Source: Helopsaltes ochotensis
Taxonomy: Eukaryota; Chordata; Aves; Passeriformes; Locustellidae
NCBI GenBank assembly: GCA_013400155.1
Contig: VXBM01001103.1
Location: forward strand, 205,803-269,802
DNA length: 64,000 bases
Direction of reading: 5' to 3'
The position numbers and the translations under genes were made by a program. Each line of letters begins with the position of its first letter. Positions within the stretch are counted from its first letter, which is position 1. Below are positions 11,856-24,640 of this stretch, in pieces. The notes beneath the pieces are model-generated. The model was given only the letters and a program-made list of their open reading frames with translations, did not search any database and was not told where the DNA came from.

Positions 11856-14800
11856 ACGTCTCATTATCCTCTTGAAATCAATTTTATTATGGTCCTTTAA
11901 TATTTATTTTTAGAATGATGTCTATATCTATAACCTAAGATCTTTTAAAGAAAAAATGAAGAAAAAAATCAGCCCACAGACTGATGTATTGCTTAAATTT
12001 GTTTGACCATTTCTTTGTGATTGCCATACTTAGTTATATAAAAACATTTCTATCTGAGCTCCTTATTGTTTTTCGTCTTTCTGTTTTTCATAGTTCGTAA
12101 AGTTACTAAAACACTGGAGTCCTGAGTTACTCCTGCATATAATTTAAAACTAATGTAAATTTTTGTTCTGGAGCTCAGCTTATCTCCTACACACATGCAT
12201 CCAATTCATTGCCAAAGCTGAAATAAAGTTTAAGGGCACAAATCAGCAGCATACTACCTTTAACCTGGCACTCTGCAGGTGCACTGAATATTTTTGAGTT
12301 CTGGAAAGAGGATGATGCCTTCACAGCTGGTTGCATGGTATTCTAAGCCTGCAGGATTAATACTGTGCTACAATAGCTGTAGCCACCTTAGTCTTCTCAA
12401 TTATTCACTGCAAGTATCCTACGAAGTGCTTCTTGCAGCAACCAGACCAACATGTCCAAAGAAATTTCCTAGTAAAGATTAATGAAAGAAAACACATAAA
12501 AGAATGCAAGACTTGACTAGACTTGCTTTACGTGTGACTGTGAACAAATGATGGAAGGATAATAACAAACCTCGTAGAAAGAAAGCAAACTCCATGGAGA
12601 TGTTCTTAAAAGTCCCTGTGGTGATAAAAATAATAGGACAGAAGGAAGACACAGACATTTGATAACAGTTGTATTGACTGTTTTCAGGTTGGGAAAATCA
12701 TTTTAATATATCAAAAGAATTAGAACAAAGGAAAGCAAAATGATTTAAGACCAAGGTCCCAATATTGGTCTGAAACATAAACAGATAGACATAACCTGAC
12801 ATGACACAGAGCAGTTAGAGCCTGAAAAGCTTTCTAATGTGGGCAAAACCCAGCTAATTTTAACAGCTCATCTTAACAGCTTACTGAAAGGTTTGTGCAG
12901 ACTCTTTACTGCAATATCAGGATGCTGAATTTAATGGCTGGGGTGTTCCTTCCAGTTCCATGCTCTTCCCTCCTAGATAGTATGTCAGAGAGATTATGGG
13001 CAATACCAGTCTCATTACGGGTAATTATAGGAACTTATGCTCTTTCTGAGTTATAGAAGACAGAATTTATCTAGTGATTTACATGCAAGAGGTCATCCAG
13101 AGCTCAAGGATAATTTTAATTGAGGTTGTAATTAAAATATCTGCTTTATAACGGCTTTTCCTGTTCTTAATGAATGTGTTCCTCTATGCTTATTGATTTA
13201 TATATTAATAAAGAAAAATCTAGTGTCCGGCTTGTTTACTGATTCTTTCAGGATTTGTTTAGTGCTTTAAAGTAAAATCAATGTTTGGAAAAAAAACAGT
13301 GCAGAGGCAGAGGGGTTTGGTGTCATAAGATGTTTGGCTTGAGGACTGCAAGTCAGATGAGTATAAATGTGACTACAGGAATTTGTAATTATTTTAAAAA
13401 GGGAACTACATCTGATACCAAAATTGAGGAGACTCACAGCTTGTCACTCCAGTTCCTGAGATCATTTTGCCTTCTACAGATTTTCATCACATGCTGGGAC
13501 TCTAAAATTCTTTAGGGAACTTTAAAAGTCCTAGTGAAAGGTGCAGTATATAAAGTGTATTTACCCCTATGCAGACAAAATTCAGTTTCCCTGAAAAAGG
13601 CCTGGGGTTATGAAATTAGGTAAATGTAGATGTAAGAAATAGGAAAATTGTATAGGATAGAGGCCTCTTCTCTTAAATTGCAATGAACATCTCTGTAAAA
13701 CTAATTTCATTTGAATTTGAATAACCTGAAGGTTTAAGAGAACGTTTAATATGGAGGATTTAGAAATTGATTATTTCTGAGAAAAAATGGCACTAAATCT
13801 GGGGAAATGTTGCTTTTGATCAGTATCATGATATAGGAACCATTTTCTTATAAAAACCAGGGTCTTCTTTCAAATATAGAATAGATCTAAAAAACTATAG
13901 AAAAAATATTGCTAGATTTATCCTCAAATTTATCTTCAAAAAGCTTCAAAGGTGTGTCTTCAGACACACTACAATGAAAATGAATGGTGCATTTAACTTC
14001 ACAGAATCTCCATGATTTTCAAGTACCTACTGTCCCAGAAGTTAGGGAAATATTGAGAATAACCATGTGGAGGCAGTTACCCATATGATGGAAAAGAATC
14101 TTTCCAATTGTCTTTTCCATGGTTTAGGGATAAGCCGATGTAAAGTGAACTGCCAAATCACTGGCACAGCTCAGCTAGTTTATTCCAACTGTAAGAATAT
14201 TTGACACATCATGCAATATTATTAAAGGTTATCTGTAAAATTACAAAGTAAATAGACTGCTATTTATCTCTTGATTGTAATATACAGTCTGGAAGGAAAA
14301 CAACATGACTCTCCTATCCAAGAATATGTTTGTGTGCTTGGTAGTTAGAGAGGAAGAAAAAAATTCCTCATGTTTTTTACTTGTAGTTTTAGACAACTAC
14401 AAGGAGTAGGGCTCGCTGTAAATTTTGTTAAAACTCTTTCTTTTCTGATGGAAAAGTTGATCTTTGATGAGATATCTTCTTACTGAAAAGAATGTTATTT
14501 TCAGAGAGTTTTGTTTTTCCTTTAAAAAATTACTCCCAGACAAAAAATTCTGGAAAATAAACAAAAGTATTTCCCTGTGAATGTTGTTGTCCCAATGAAT
14601 GAGAATCTCTTCACCTAATTATATCCCTGGCTTTAGGGATACAGCCATTTAGGGCAGGAATTTAGTCCACACTTGCCTTTCCCTAGAAACAATGAAACTC
14701 AGAAGAATCACCTGACCAGATATAAATGTCTACAATAAATGATCTTACTCTAAAAGTGCTAGTTTCTGGTTTTTTTGTTACAAATAAAGCCTAGATGCTT

Positions 14801-14904
14801 AATTCAAATGTGGCCATCTACACTGCAGATCTCTCAAATCAGGTTAAATGAATCCAGCTGTAGTAGGAACATTAGTTCCTGTGACTTTTGTTCTCTTTCT
14901 ACTG
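11856..14904. other. Unannotated AT-rich DNA
   Basis: About 3 kb without a supportable gene or mobile element. A 9-bp inverted repeat ATTTTAATT (13,113-13,121) / AATTAAAAT (13,130-13,138) with an 8-base spacer makes a paired homeodomain-like site. The other open frames (62 to 76 codons) look like chance. Confidence 0.5.
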
Positions 14905-15475
14905 AACAGTGAGCTGGTGTTGGCCGGGGTAGAGTTAATTTTCTTCACAGGGGCTGGTATGAGGCTGTTTTGGATTTGTGCTGAGCACAGAGTTGATAAT
15001 ATAGAGATGTTTTTGTTATTGCTGAGCAGGGCTTACAGAGCCAAGGCCGCCTCTGTTTTTCATACTGCTACACTGGTGAGGAAGTTGGGCGTGCACAGGA
15101 GGCTGGGAGGAGACACAGAGAGGACAGGTGACCCAAACTGACCAGAGGGATATTCCAAACCATATGGCATCATGCTCAGTGTATAAAGCAGGGGAAAGAA
15201 GGAGGAAGGGGAAGGATATTTGGAGTGATGCTATATGTCATCCCAAATAACTGTTAGAAATGATGGGACTCTGCTCTCCTGAAGAAGGTTGAACACCTGC
15301 CTGGTCATGAGAAGCTGTGAATTAAGTCTTTGTTTTTCTTTTGTGTTCAGCTTAATCTCAACCCACATGTTTTCTGGCTTTTACCCTTCCAGTTCTCTCC
15401 CTGATCCTTCTGTCAGGAGAGTGAGTGAGCAGCCTGGTGCTTCGTTGGTGGCTGCAGTCAAACCATGACAAACAG
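14905..15475. mobile_element. Solo LTR with 5-bp target-site duplication
   Basis: A 561-base segment (14,910-15,470) begins with TG and ends with CA, and is flanked on both sides by AACAG (14,905-14,909 and 15,471-15,475). This is what an LTR retrovirus insertion looks like after recombination between its two LTRs. A TATA box (TATAAA, 15,182-15,187) sits inside in plus orientation, and a pyrimidine-rich 3' part follows. A 5-bp duplication is usual for class III (ERVL-like) elements and also fits some others. The overall text resembles songbird LTRs I have seen, but I cannot name the family with certainty. No internal viral genes remain between the flanks. The frame at 14,848-15,141 lies across its left edge and is not a gene. 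Confidence 0.85.
15182..15187 (+). promoter_or_regulatory. TATA box of the solo LTR
   Basis: TATAAA preceded by GTG lies about halfway through the LTR, the usual place for the U3 core promoter. Transcription, if any remained, would start about 25-30 bases downstream and run on the plus strand. There is no sign here of a cellular exon driven by it. Confidence 0.55.
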
Positions 15476-15689
15476 CAAGGAAGACCTCCAGGACTTCATC
15501 TCCCCTAATGTATGACAGATGTTCAGCTCATATTTGATGCATTACCTCCTCCTATCAAGACTGAGAACTACGATGCATTATGTCAGGGAATTAATCCCAA
15601 AAATGAAATTAGGGATGTGAACCATGGCTCCTGCAAGACACTTCAAATATATATTTTGGAACTGAATAGGTCTGTTTGGAGTGAAGCCA

Positions 15690-16260
15690 TTTAGGGGGTT
15701 GAGAAGAAATGATACAATTTGCCATTGAAATTCCACACCTGTGGATAGTTTTTTGGGACAGATTTTTGTTAATTTTTTTGTTCTTTTCTTTTTTATGTAT
15801 TTTGGGAGTTTTTTTCATCCAACCATCTCAGCCAGGCAGTGGCATTTTGAGTCCTTCCCCACGTCTTCTGACAGGACTCCAAATTTTCCAGAAACTACTT
15901 GTGTCTCAGGGAAGAATTCAGAGCGCTCCAACTAAGGTCCTGATGAACATGTGAGTTATTCACTCTGACTGGTTGGTCAGCCAGCAAGGTGGCAGCATCC
16001 ACATTTGAGGTAAGTCCAGAGTGAGTTTTAGGTCAGGCTGTACAGGGTGTTCCCAGGAGCATCAGTCAGGGTGGTGTGAGTGTGCAGGTTTGCACGGCAG
16101 TTTGCACAGGCAGGGTGAACAGGTAGGTGCAGTCTCCCTCCCATCAGTTCAAAAGGAGAGTTCAGGAGTGGTTTTTCCACTCAGCAGGGTGCCAAAGCCC
16201 CCAGTGTGTGTCAGAAAGGACGTGGCAACACAAAGAGAGCTGCCATAGAAACATGCAGGG
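15690..16260 (+). mobile_element. Possible second endogenous-retrovirus remnant
   Basis: This stretch begins about 220 bases after the solo LTR, is richer in G and C than its surroundings and looks unlike local single-copy DNA. It contains a T-rich block, then GGGAAGAATTCAGAGCGCTC, an AAGGTGGCAGCATCC segment, and TTTGCACGGCAGTTTGCACA with a near-duplicated TTTGCAC. It resembles untranslated leader sequence of avian endogenous retroviruses, but I cannot identify edges, primer-binding site or target duplication. It may instead be an unrelated repeat or single-copy DNA. The 75-codon frame at 16,021-16,248 has no domain I recognise. Confidence 0.3.
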
Positions 16261-16481
16261 GTCCAGGTAACTGGCTGTAGAGAGTGCCAGATTCTGGCAT
16301 CAGCGTGTAACAAATCCTGTGAAAGAAGGAAATGGTGCTACAATGTAGGATATATATGAACAATTCTTACGCCTTCGAAGATGCTTTCAACAAACCATAT
16401 TTTCAAGGTCTTCAATAGTAAATAGTCCACCTGCATAGACAGGCAAACCTGGACTTGAAGGACTCAGAGTCAGCACCATGA

Positions 16482-16615
16482 AGATTCAAGTCTAACCTTC
16501 AGTCGAATAGTACCACTCCCACTAAACCATATAATGAAGTGCAATATCAGCTCCTTTTTCCAACACTTCCATGGCTGGTGACTTCACCGCTTCCCTGGGC
16601 AGCCTGTTCCAATAG
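16482..16615 (-). repeat. CR1 LINE fragment, minus strand
   Basis: Reading on the plus strand it shows TTCAAGTCTAACCTTCAGTC, CACTAAACCATATAATGAAG, AACACTTCC and GGTGACTTCACCGCTTCCCT followed by GGGCAGCCTGTTCCAAT. These are the reverse complement of blocks in the CR1 type seen at 62,279 and 63,593. The octamer tail and everything 5' of the GGGCAGCCTG block are lost. Confidence 0.8.
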
Positions 16616-17288
16616 ATTAATCAGAACCCTCAGCCCTGCACATAACTGCAGGTCACTGTGGTATATAGCATTTACTGTGCATTCTTCTGAAACTAAAGCA
16701 GCCAAAAATATAGTATCTAGTACTCTGAAATATCTCCTTCTTGTCCTATGCTGTTTTTATTACATCACTTCCAGGCCCAAGGAGGGCTTCTGCCTTCCCC
16801 AGTGTGGAAACGCTTACATTACTCCACCTTCCTTCCCACACTTGTACTCCACCAAGGCAAACAGCATTTACTGGATTTATATTTCTGTCTGGGAAATTAC
16901 CTGTTTCCCCCTTCTCTCCCATACTTTTGACTCAGAGAGAAACAGCAATTAGCAGTGACCCAGAATCCAGTCCTTGGAGTGCATGGCTGTATAGTTTTCT
17001 CAGATCTGACTGGCATTCTGGTGGTATGTTTCCACTGGCTCGAGTATAATCTGGGATTTTTACTATTTGGAGGCAGTTTTCTAGGAGAAAATGAAAACAA
17101 ACTTTGAAATTATCACACACATACTTTGTTATAAGATAAATATGAACTGTTTCTGCATCTCCTGAAGGTAGATATTATGAAATTCCTGTATTTGTTTGAA
17201 ATATTTACTTTTATTTTTCAAAATTATGGACTCCTACACCCCATATCAGGGTCATGTTGTCTTGTTTGATGGAAATTTGGGCTTTGTA
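16616..17288. other. Unannotated DNA
   Basis: Several overlapping frames occur on both strands (up to 137 codons at 16,539-16,952), partly over CR1. They share the same bases in three frames and show no domain, so they are not called as genes. Confidence 0.5.
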
Positions 17289-17382
17289 ACATAGCATCAT
17301 AGAATATGAATCATAGAAACATAGAAGCACAGAACCATAGAATCGTATAAGCACAAAATCATAGAAGCATAGGATCATATAA
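17289..17382 (-). repeat. Expanded CR1-type octamer tail
   Basis: About ten degenerate units of the form ATAGAATC / ATAGAAGC / ATAGAAAC in tandem form the reverse complement of the CR1 3' tail motif. No clear CR1 body follows on the right, so only the tail has survived or expanded as a minisatellite. Confidence 0.75.
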
Positions 17383-19181
17383 TAATTTCCACCACTGTTT
17401 CTGAAATTAGTATCTTCTGTTGTGCATAGTCTGATGAATCGTCGGCCCCTCATGTGATCAGTTTCCGATCTGATCTTCAATTTCACGGGCAAATGGGGGC
17501 ATAGAGTCTTTGTAACTTCCTCCTCCTTCTCTAATGCTCCCTTAAGATTTAGTTATTCTGTACCTAATGTATTTGTGCAAATGTACAGATATCTGTTTGT
17601 TGTGATTTGTAAATTCTTTGACTAATTTTTAGCCAAATTTGATAATAGTTTAGAAGAGGTCAAAGATTCAAAGATAATGAAGGCATTACAAGTTTTGTAA
17701 AGATGGCTATGTGAATAGGGAACAGAAATTTTGCAAATGCTCCCAATATGCACCTATGTGAGGGAAAGACTTCAGCATCAGCTCCTTTCTTATCAAACAG
17801 CAGATATCAAAATGAGCAAGAACCTTGGCAAGTAGCCAGCTCTGGAAAATACCATCCAATCAGGTCTAGAAATTGGTCACATTCATCTACAAATTGTGGA
17901 GAACCAGAATTCATTAGTTCCCATTTTTATGGAAAAAATCCAAACCAAACCAAAACTACTTCTCTTTCTTGATGCCAGTTTTTAAGGACGGAAATGCTGC
18001 TATTTGTGATCACTGACCTAAGAGCTTTTCTGGTACTTTCAGACCATGCTGGCAATTTTAGGAAATTGATGGGGTTATTTTCTTTCTTCTGAAACTCCCC
18101 TTGTTTTCATACTTCTGCTTCTTTTTCTTTTCTTGGACAAATATAGTGAGCTCTTGTTGGTGCTTTTTATTGTTAGCAGAAGACCTTTGAAAACCTTTCT
18201 GAGGGCAGTTTTATGAAATGCCATGCAGGGAATGAATCCTGATAACATAGAGGTGAATTTGAAGTGAGTCACAAATAGTTACTTGTTGGGGCATGCATGG
18301 GTTTCTTTACAACATTTTTTAGGAAAAGACAAGCATAAAATAAAAAAGCAGAAAGATACTTCTTTTGGCCATGCCTGTGGAAAATATGACAAAGCACTGT
18401 ACATTTTCCATGTAGTTTTTGAGTGAAAGTCTTGAAACTTTTACTTTGGAGAAGCAGTTTTGATCTGAGATGGAATGTTAAGGATCAGAAACATGAGAGC
18501 CTGGTGATGGATTCTTTTGGACATTTTCTGCTTGCTGTGGAAATGGGAGGCTCCTTCTACCTCCTTGCCAGAAAGAAATTTTCAACATTACGCTGCCTAT
18601 GCTCCTACTACATAGTGTATCAGATGGCAGACCTCTTCCAATGCAAAAACAGCTTAACAGCATCCTCTTACAGTTCAGAGGGGAAAAAAATAGTCAGAGG
18701 GACAGACACTGTGACATTCTTAAGAATAAGAGCCCTCTTCTGTCAACATGTCTCTAATTTGCTCTTCCTTCCTTTCTCCTGATCTGTTTGCCACGTAGGA
18801 ACAAATAGGACAAGTGTCTGATTTTATGAATGTGCTTGCAACTTTGAGTATTGTAAAGCTATTCCTAGGGCAGCCCAGAAAGCTAATTGATCTCTGGAGT
18901 TCTGGATGGCAAACAAGACATCACTCTGGTCCTTTCTAAGACCATAGTGAATAAGGAATGCACAGATTTGCTGCCTAGCTACAGGAAATAAATCTCTGTG
19001 AACAGAGATATTTTCTAATAAAGTTACAGGAACTAGAGATTAGCAGTGCCTACTTATTTATGCAGTCCTTTTCCTGGGGCTAAGGGAACACTTCTGGTGA
19101 TGCCTTACCAGCCCTGTTTGAAGTGTCTCAGATAAGTGAACTCTCCGTATTTGCTTTCTTGACACAATCCACTGTTTTAAA
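17383..19181. other. Unannotated DNA
   Basis: No gene or named repeat. A short CAAAC-type simple repeat (CCAAACCAAACCAAAAC) lies near 17,940-17,956. The frame at 18,423-18,782 (119 codons) has no recognisable domain. Confidence 0.55.
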
Positions 19182-19226
19182 ATCACAAAATCATAAAAGA
19201 TCACTAAGATCATTGTCTCCCAAAGT
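19182..19226 (-). repeat. Possible CR1 tail remnant, minus strand
   Basis: AATCACAAAATCATAAAAGA followed by TCACTAAGATCATTGTCTCC resembles the inverted CR1 tail and its adjoining AAGATCATCxAxTCCAA block with a deletion. Too short to be certain. Confidence 0.4.
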
Positions 19227-22181
19227 TCCTACTCAGCTCTCAGTAAATAGAAGAAAGCAAGCATTTACATAATTTTTTTTTTAAAGTCTTTTGACTGTGA
19301 TTTGGATTTGTCTTTTAAGGTTAAAGGAAAGAAAGAAATATCTGCATGTCAGGGAGCTTGAGCCACACCATGAACCACTTCTGAAAGTTTTACCCCAAGC
19401 CTGCCTCCCACCTGCTGTGCTGTGTGCCATGGCTTTATACTCTGCATGGTAGCACTCTGACTGCCCAGTTGGCTGATCAAGGGGAACCTGAAGCCCCACC
19501 AGGCCATCGTGTTTAAACAGCAGGGACTGGAATGGCTCTGCCACCTTTATAGTAGTGATTTTTGGTATTTGTGACCCCACAAAAGGGCATAAATTAGCAA
19601 GAAGTGTCAAACAGCTCATGTACAAGTCATGTACATTTAGGCAACAAAAACCTTACCATTGGTTTTCTTGGCTTGCTTTCCGAAAGAACCATGTAGTTGT
19701 TTTTCTCTGTTTCAGCAAAGGAGTCATCAGCCAGGTCCAGCCTGGGAGTTTCTGTACTAGTCTGCAGCACTCAGTCTTTTCTGTCTCCTTTGATTCTCCC
19801 AGTGTAATGATTTACTACATCAAACAAAGTTTGAGTCCATTTTTTTCCCCTGTTATATCTGTTCCTAGAGCTCAGCACTCACATTTGTTCTAGTTATCTA
19901 AGCCTCCTGCCCTTCCTCTGTACTTAGCTCTGTTTCTCACTACATTATCCAATTAGCACCTCACTAACTATCCTGTGGCTGCCTCCTTCCTGTGGCCCAG
20001 CACTATTTACACCAGCTCAGTTATGCTCCCTCTTCTCCTCCATTGAAGACTGTGGGAATGTTTTAAAAAAAGAAAGTCCATAAAAATATTTTGCCGTATA
20101 AATATCTAAAATGTCCATCAATAAAATGGCACACTATGAGTATCCTTTGGTGCTGGGCATGTTTGGCGCTGTTTGAGTGCATAAATGATGTTGAATATGA
20201 AATTACCTTTTGCTAGCATTGCAGTGGTGCAGCCCAGTTTTCAACATAATGCTGACCCTTCCTAATATATGGAATTCTCAATATATGGAATATTCTACTG
20301 CTGGCTTTTGGACTATGGTCATAGATTTGATGAGCTTCATATCATGAGTTTCAAAGCTAGGACTTCCACATTTCTGTTCCAAGAAAAAAAGTTCGTAAGT
20401 GTGGTTACTGCTTTTTTAAGAGGAGTCTCTGGTTAAATATTTTTGGGGTTTTTTTTGGAGATGAAAATGTCTATTAGATTAAGGATTATGGAATAAAACT
20501 GAAAAACAATGTTAGAGAATATGTATGGTCAACTTTTTATTTATAGTCCAAGGCAGACACAGATCAAGTGCTTTTAACTCTGTAGCATATTGAATTACTT
20601 AAAGCCCAGGGTTGAGGTCTCATCCAATTTTTAGAAATTATGTTAGGTCAGGAGAATCTACCCCATCTAAACACACATACGCCTCCAGTGAAAAGTTAGA
20701 ATTGTCAGTAAAGAGCACTGTTGACTAAAATCTGCTTGCTTTTACCTGTATTAGTGTGGCTGGAGACAGCTGTGTTTTCTGATTCTTATGGATAAGGAGG
20801 TGTTTACTTATGTTTTCTTACTCCCGCAGGTATTTGAGAGAAAGACTTTAAAATTTGTTATTTGAATGACTCACATAGAAGAATTTTTTTTGAAAGATCA
20901 AGTGCTTTGGTCAGCATTAAAATTTAATCTCCATTTAATAATTAGTTGAAGCATAGGTAATGAATGTGTGCACATTACAGAGCACACATGACTTAGAAGC
21001 ACATTTCCTTACACATCAGTGGGGTCTCTGCTCCCAAACCAATAGTATTTTTTGAAGGGTTTTTCTGAAAGTTTGCACATGCACCAAAATTCGTCATATC
21101 CTTCCTATCTATATATTTTTCATTAAACATATGGACACGTGGGAGTTCACAGCCCAGTACAGTAGTGCTTCAATAGCAAAGCAGTCCAGTTTCCTTCTCA
21201 AAAGCACAGTAACAGGTTCACAGAGAGATTTAAGGGACAGATGGGTGTGCACGTTGCAGTTAAAGAGAATGTATGACCTAGCACCTTCTTCAGGTCTGAC
21301 ATTTATGCCTCCAATGGCTGCCTTACTAAGAAAAACATATGCTGGTGCACATGTTATCTAGGGCAAGTGGGAAAAACTCTTGCACCTGGTTGCAGAAACA
21401 TGACTTGAAATTGGAAGAAATCTGTACATGGAAAACTACCTTAACACTATGACCGACCTTCATTGGTGATCAATGGGACTTTAACTTTTGCCAGTTCTCC
21501 TTGGAGAAGACATGGTGCCTTATGGGAAAGCTGGAGAATTATACCCCTGTGAAACTGGTCATGCACAAGATCAGAATCAGTCCTCTGAATTGCTGCCTTT
21601 TTCTCTTTGTGACTTCAGTCTGAATTGACTTTCATCTTGACTTTAAAATGGAGACTGCAGAATAGATCATAAGCACAGAGAAAAAGAATTTAAGGTAATC
21701 AAGCAGTCACATCACATTTTCTCAACATCTCTTTTTTTAATGTTTGACTTTTGGTGTGAATTCCCATTCACAGGTCTTTGTCAGGCACTAATTTTCATAA
21801 ATATAAATGTTACTGAAAACTCAAATATAGTATTAAAATCACTTATTATTAATAACTTAAAAAAGCACAGCTTTCTATGTATAGACCACATTCAAAGAAC
21901 TTTGCTCACAAAAAGAACCTGGAAGACTAGCTGTCACATACAAATCTTGTAAAAATGTAAGTGGAATTTGATGCTATTCTAATATCTTAGAGGGTAAATT
22001 ATTAATGTTAAGCGTTAAAGAAAAAATGTGTCTTCTGGGTAAATACACAGCCTTGCTCAAATGACATTCATATACCCTCAGTTTGAAACTATGAGGAGGA
22101 AAAAGTCAATATCTTTAGAATGTGAAATGTGGAATGCTAAAAGAAATATAGTACCAAGATATGAGTTTTAAGTTTTTAAAT
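19227..22181. other. Unannotated DNA
   Basis: About 3 kb with no supportable gene. The minus-strand frame at 19,281-19,625 (114 codons) and the plus-strand frame at 19,555-19,893 (112 codons) overlap and show no domain. A short direct repeat AATATATGGAAT occurs twice near 20,265-20,292. Confidence 0.55.
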
Positions 22182-22213
22182 ACTATCTAGTCTATCTATA
22201 CTATCTATCTATT
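22182..22213 (+). repeat. Imperfect (CTAT)n microsatellite
   Basis: Short run of CTAT/TCTA units broken by CTAGT. Confidence 0.8.
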
Positions 22214-22318
22214 CTCAGGCAAGAATTTTTCCATATTGCTTTCAGACAAGTTAACAGATATCAAAAAGTCAGTGGAGTATTTAATTTTAATATGTACACT
22301 CATAGTTTGTTTACATGC

Positions 22319-22496
22319 AGTACATACATAAGCACACACATACCCACGTCAATTTATATATAGATTAAATGAATGTAATATATACACACATATATATGTA
22401 CATACATTTATATATAATCATTCTGCTCTTCCAGACCATTTGTAATGGATAATTAATATTATACATATATGTATCTACACACAAAGATACATGAAG
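22319..22496. repeat. AT-rich (TA/CA) low-complexity tract
   Basis: Repeated ACATA, ATATAT and ACACA words, interrupted by a 50-base unique piece near 22,418-22,460. Confidence 0.8.
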
Positions 22497-24640
22497 TGTA
22501 TGTATTATAGAGAACAATTTTTCTCTTGCTATTAAGGAAAATATGATTTCCAGGTGCGTTCCCACCTAAAGTGACCGGGATGTGGGCTCTGTAATGCAGT
22601 TTTTGGAAATTACATCTTTGCAGAGAAACCTTCTGTGACCAAGGGAAGGAGTCGGAGCTTCTTTATAAGTCTATATTTGATAAATATTGTAAAATTTGTT
22701 TGTGTAGTCAATTGTTAAGCTGTTGTTGAAGGCGAGGGAGAAATTCCTGGCTTGGGGGCTTCAATCTCTTGGGGGTATTTTTGGTTGAATATGTGTTGTT
22801 CCACAGATAGGTAGAAGCTAAACATTATGCCTGTCATTTTCAATGGAGTTGAAAGACAATTTCTAATTTATTGAAACTTTTTTTTTATTATTATTTCTTT
22901 CCTGAATGTCTTTTTCTAGAGAGTTTATTTCCTGGGAATACACTGGCAGCTTAGTACCTGCTGGGGTAAGGATATGGGCAGTGTTCTGGTGACTTCTGTC
23001 TGTCCGTATGTGGCCTCAGGGCTCTGAGCACATGAAAGGCATGAAAGCTGTGTGCAGACATAATGAAGTCCTTAGGAACTGAAATGGTCATCGCTGCCTT
23101 TCATAAACAATTTTTATATTAGTTTCTGAATCTTGGGAAATAATAGATTGTGGGTTTTAGGCAACACTTTTATATGAGCCTTTCTTCCACTTATCTACTG
23201 TTTCAAAGTGTTGTCTTATTTCTTCTTCAGCCTTTAGAAAATGTTTTATTGATGTACAATCTTCTAAGTCTATCTCAGCCTTCAATCTTCCAAAATAAGC
23301 CCTGAATTACTGTTAAACAACAATTTCTAGTCTTTTATTGGGTTGCCACTGTAGACCAGCCTATATATAGGTTGACATTCAAGAGTACTAGCCACCTTTA
23401 ATCCACTCTTTTTAGAGTTAATAATTTATTTACACGCAAGTACATTTCTTAACATTTATTTAAGGATTGGTTTAGCCTGAAGTTAGAGAAAAATCAGAAG
23501 TGGATATATGTTGTTCTGTTGTGTCCCGTGTAAATTCCAGACTTTATTTATTAGGGAGCTTTGATAAAATATTTAAGGAGAAAAATATCATTCTATTGTA
23601 AATCAATGGGATAGGAATAGGATAGAAAGGTGTTTGTATTCTTAAATATTTTGAAATAAGTATAAAATTAAGATTTTTGACACAAGTGGTGGTTTTAGGC
23701 GTCTTATTTGCACCTATTTGCATTTGGAAAGAGTCTGATTTCCAGGGCAATGGTGATTCTGTAAAATCATGTTTCAAAAAATTGCCTAGAATCAACTGCC
23801 TAAAAGGATTAAGTTTTGAAAAGGAAACCCAGACAAAATTAGTTGGTCTTTTGATGTGTTTACATTTCTTCATCTAAAAATTATGAGAAAAAAAGTTGTT
23901 TCTTTTACTCACCTTACTCAGATAATAATGTATTTGAATGAAAAATGCAACATCCTGTGAAGAAAGATTGGAGGAAGTTACTGCTGTCACTGCTTTGAAC
24001 ATTTCTAAACACAGCTCAATAGGCACATTTCTTGGTACTGTTCTAGACTAGGAGGATATTTGATTATTTTCATAAAAAGTGGCTGTCTTGCAGAAAAAAA
24101 CAACCCCAATGTTTTCTATGGGTTTTCTCGTTCTATAGAGATATTGATTCAATGAATGTTCAGATATTTTTTGAGCTTTTTTCCCCAAATCACTAGTACT
24201 TTATTTACCATTTAATATGACTTTTAAGTACTGTCAAATTCTTAGAGATTTGGCAACAATCTCAGAATACCTAGAATCTTTTCTGAACCCAAGTTAATAT
24301 GTAATAAAACCCATTCTCTGACTTTTTATTTTTTCAATTTTTTTAAGTTGTAACAATAAAGGTATAGCAGTAACCAGAAGAACAAAGGTCCATGATATGA
24401 TGAGCCTGGAATTGAGTCTGGGTGACTCTACACTGCTGAGGAAGCACTAACTGGCCTGAGCATGGTGCCATGCTGACAATATCCACACCAATTGAAGTCC
24501 TGCTGAGACAGGGCTGGCAGCACTGATTAGGAATGGATTTGCCCAGAGATGTCAGTCAGCTCAGAGGAAGACAGGACTTACACTCTTCATGTGAAGTATG
24601 GGCAGTTTGGAGGACAGAGACATCCAAGGGCAGGTTTCTT
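22497..24640. other. Unannotated AT-rich DNA
   Basis: No gene or recognised repeat until the CR1 copy. The complementary frames at 23,544-23,873 (minus) and 23,677-23,877 (plus) cover the same bases and carry no known domain. The 150 bases before 24,641 may be a diverged upstream part of that CR1. Confidence 0.55.

Noticed and set aside
14848..15141. 97-codon frame with a hydrophobic start that looks like a signal peptide
   Set aside because: It crosses the left boundary of the solo LTR, so the protein would be an accident of insertion.
16539..16952. 137-codon plus-strand frame
   Set aside because: Begins inside a minus-strand CR1 fragment, and other frames on both strands are open over the same bases.
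17289..17382. Reading the short-unit array as a CRISPR array
   Set aside because: The units are degenerate octamers of the CR1 tail without spacers, and the DNA is vertebrate.
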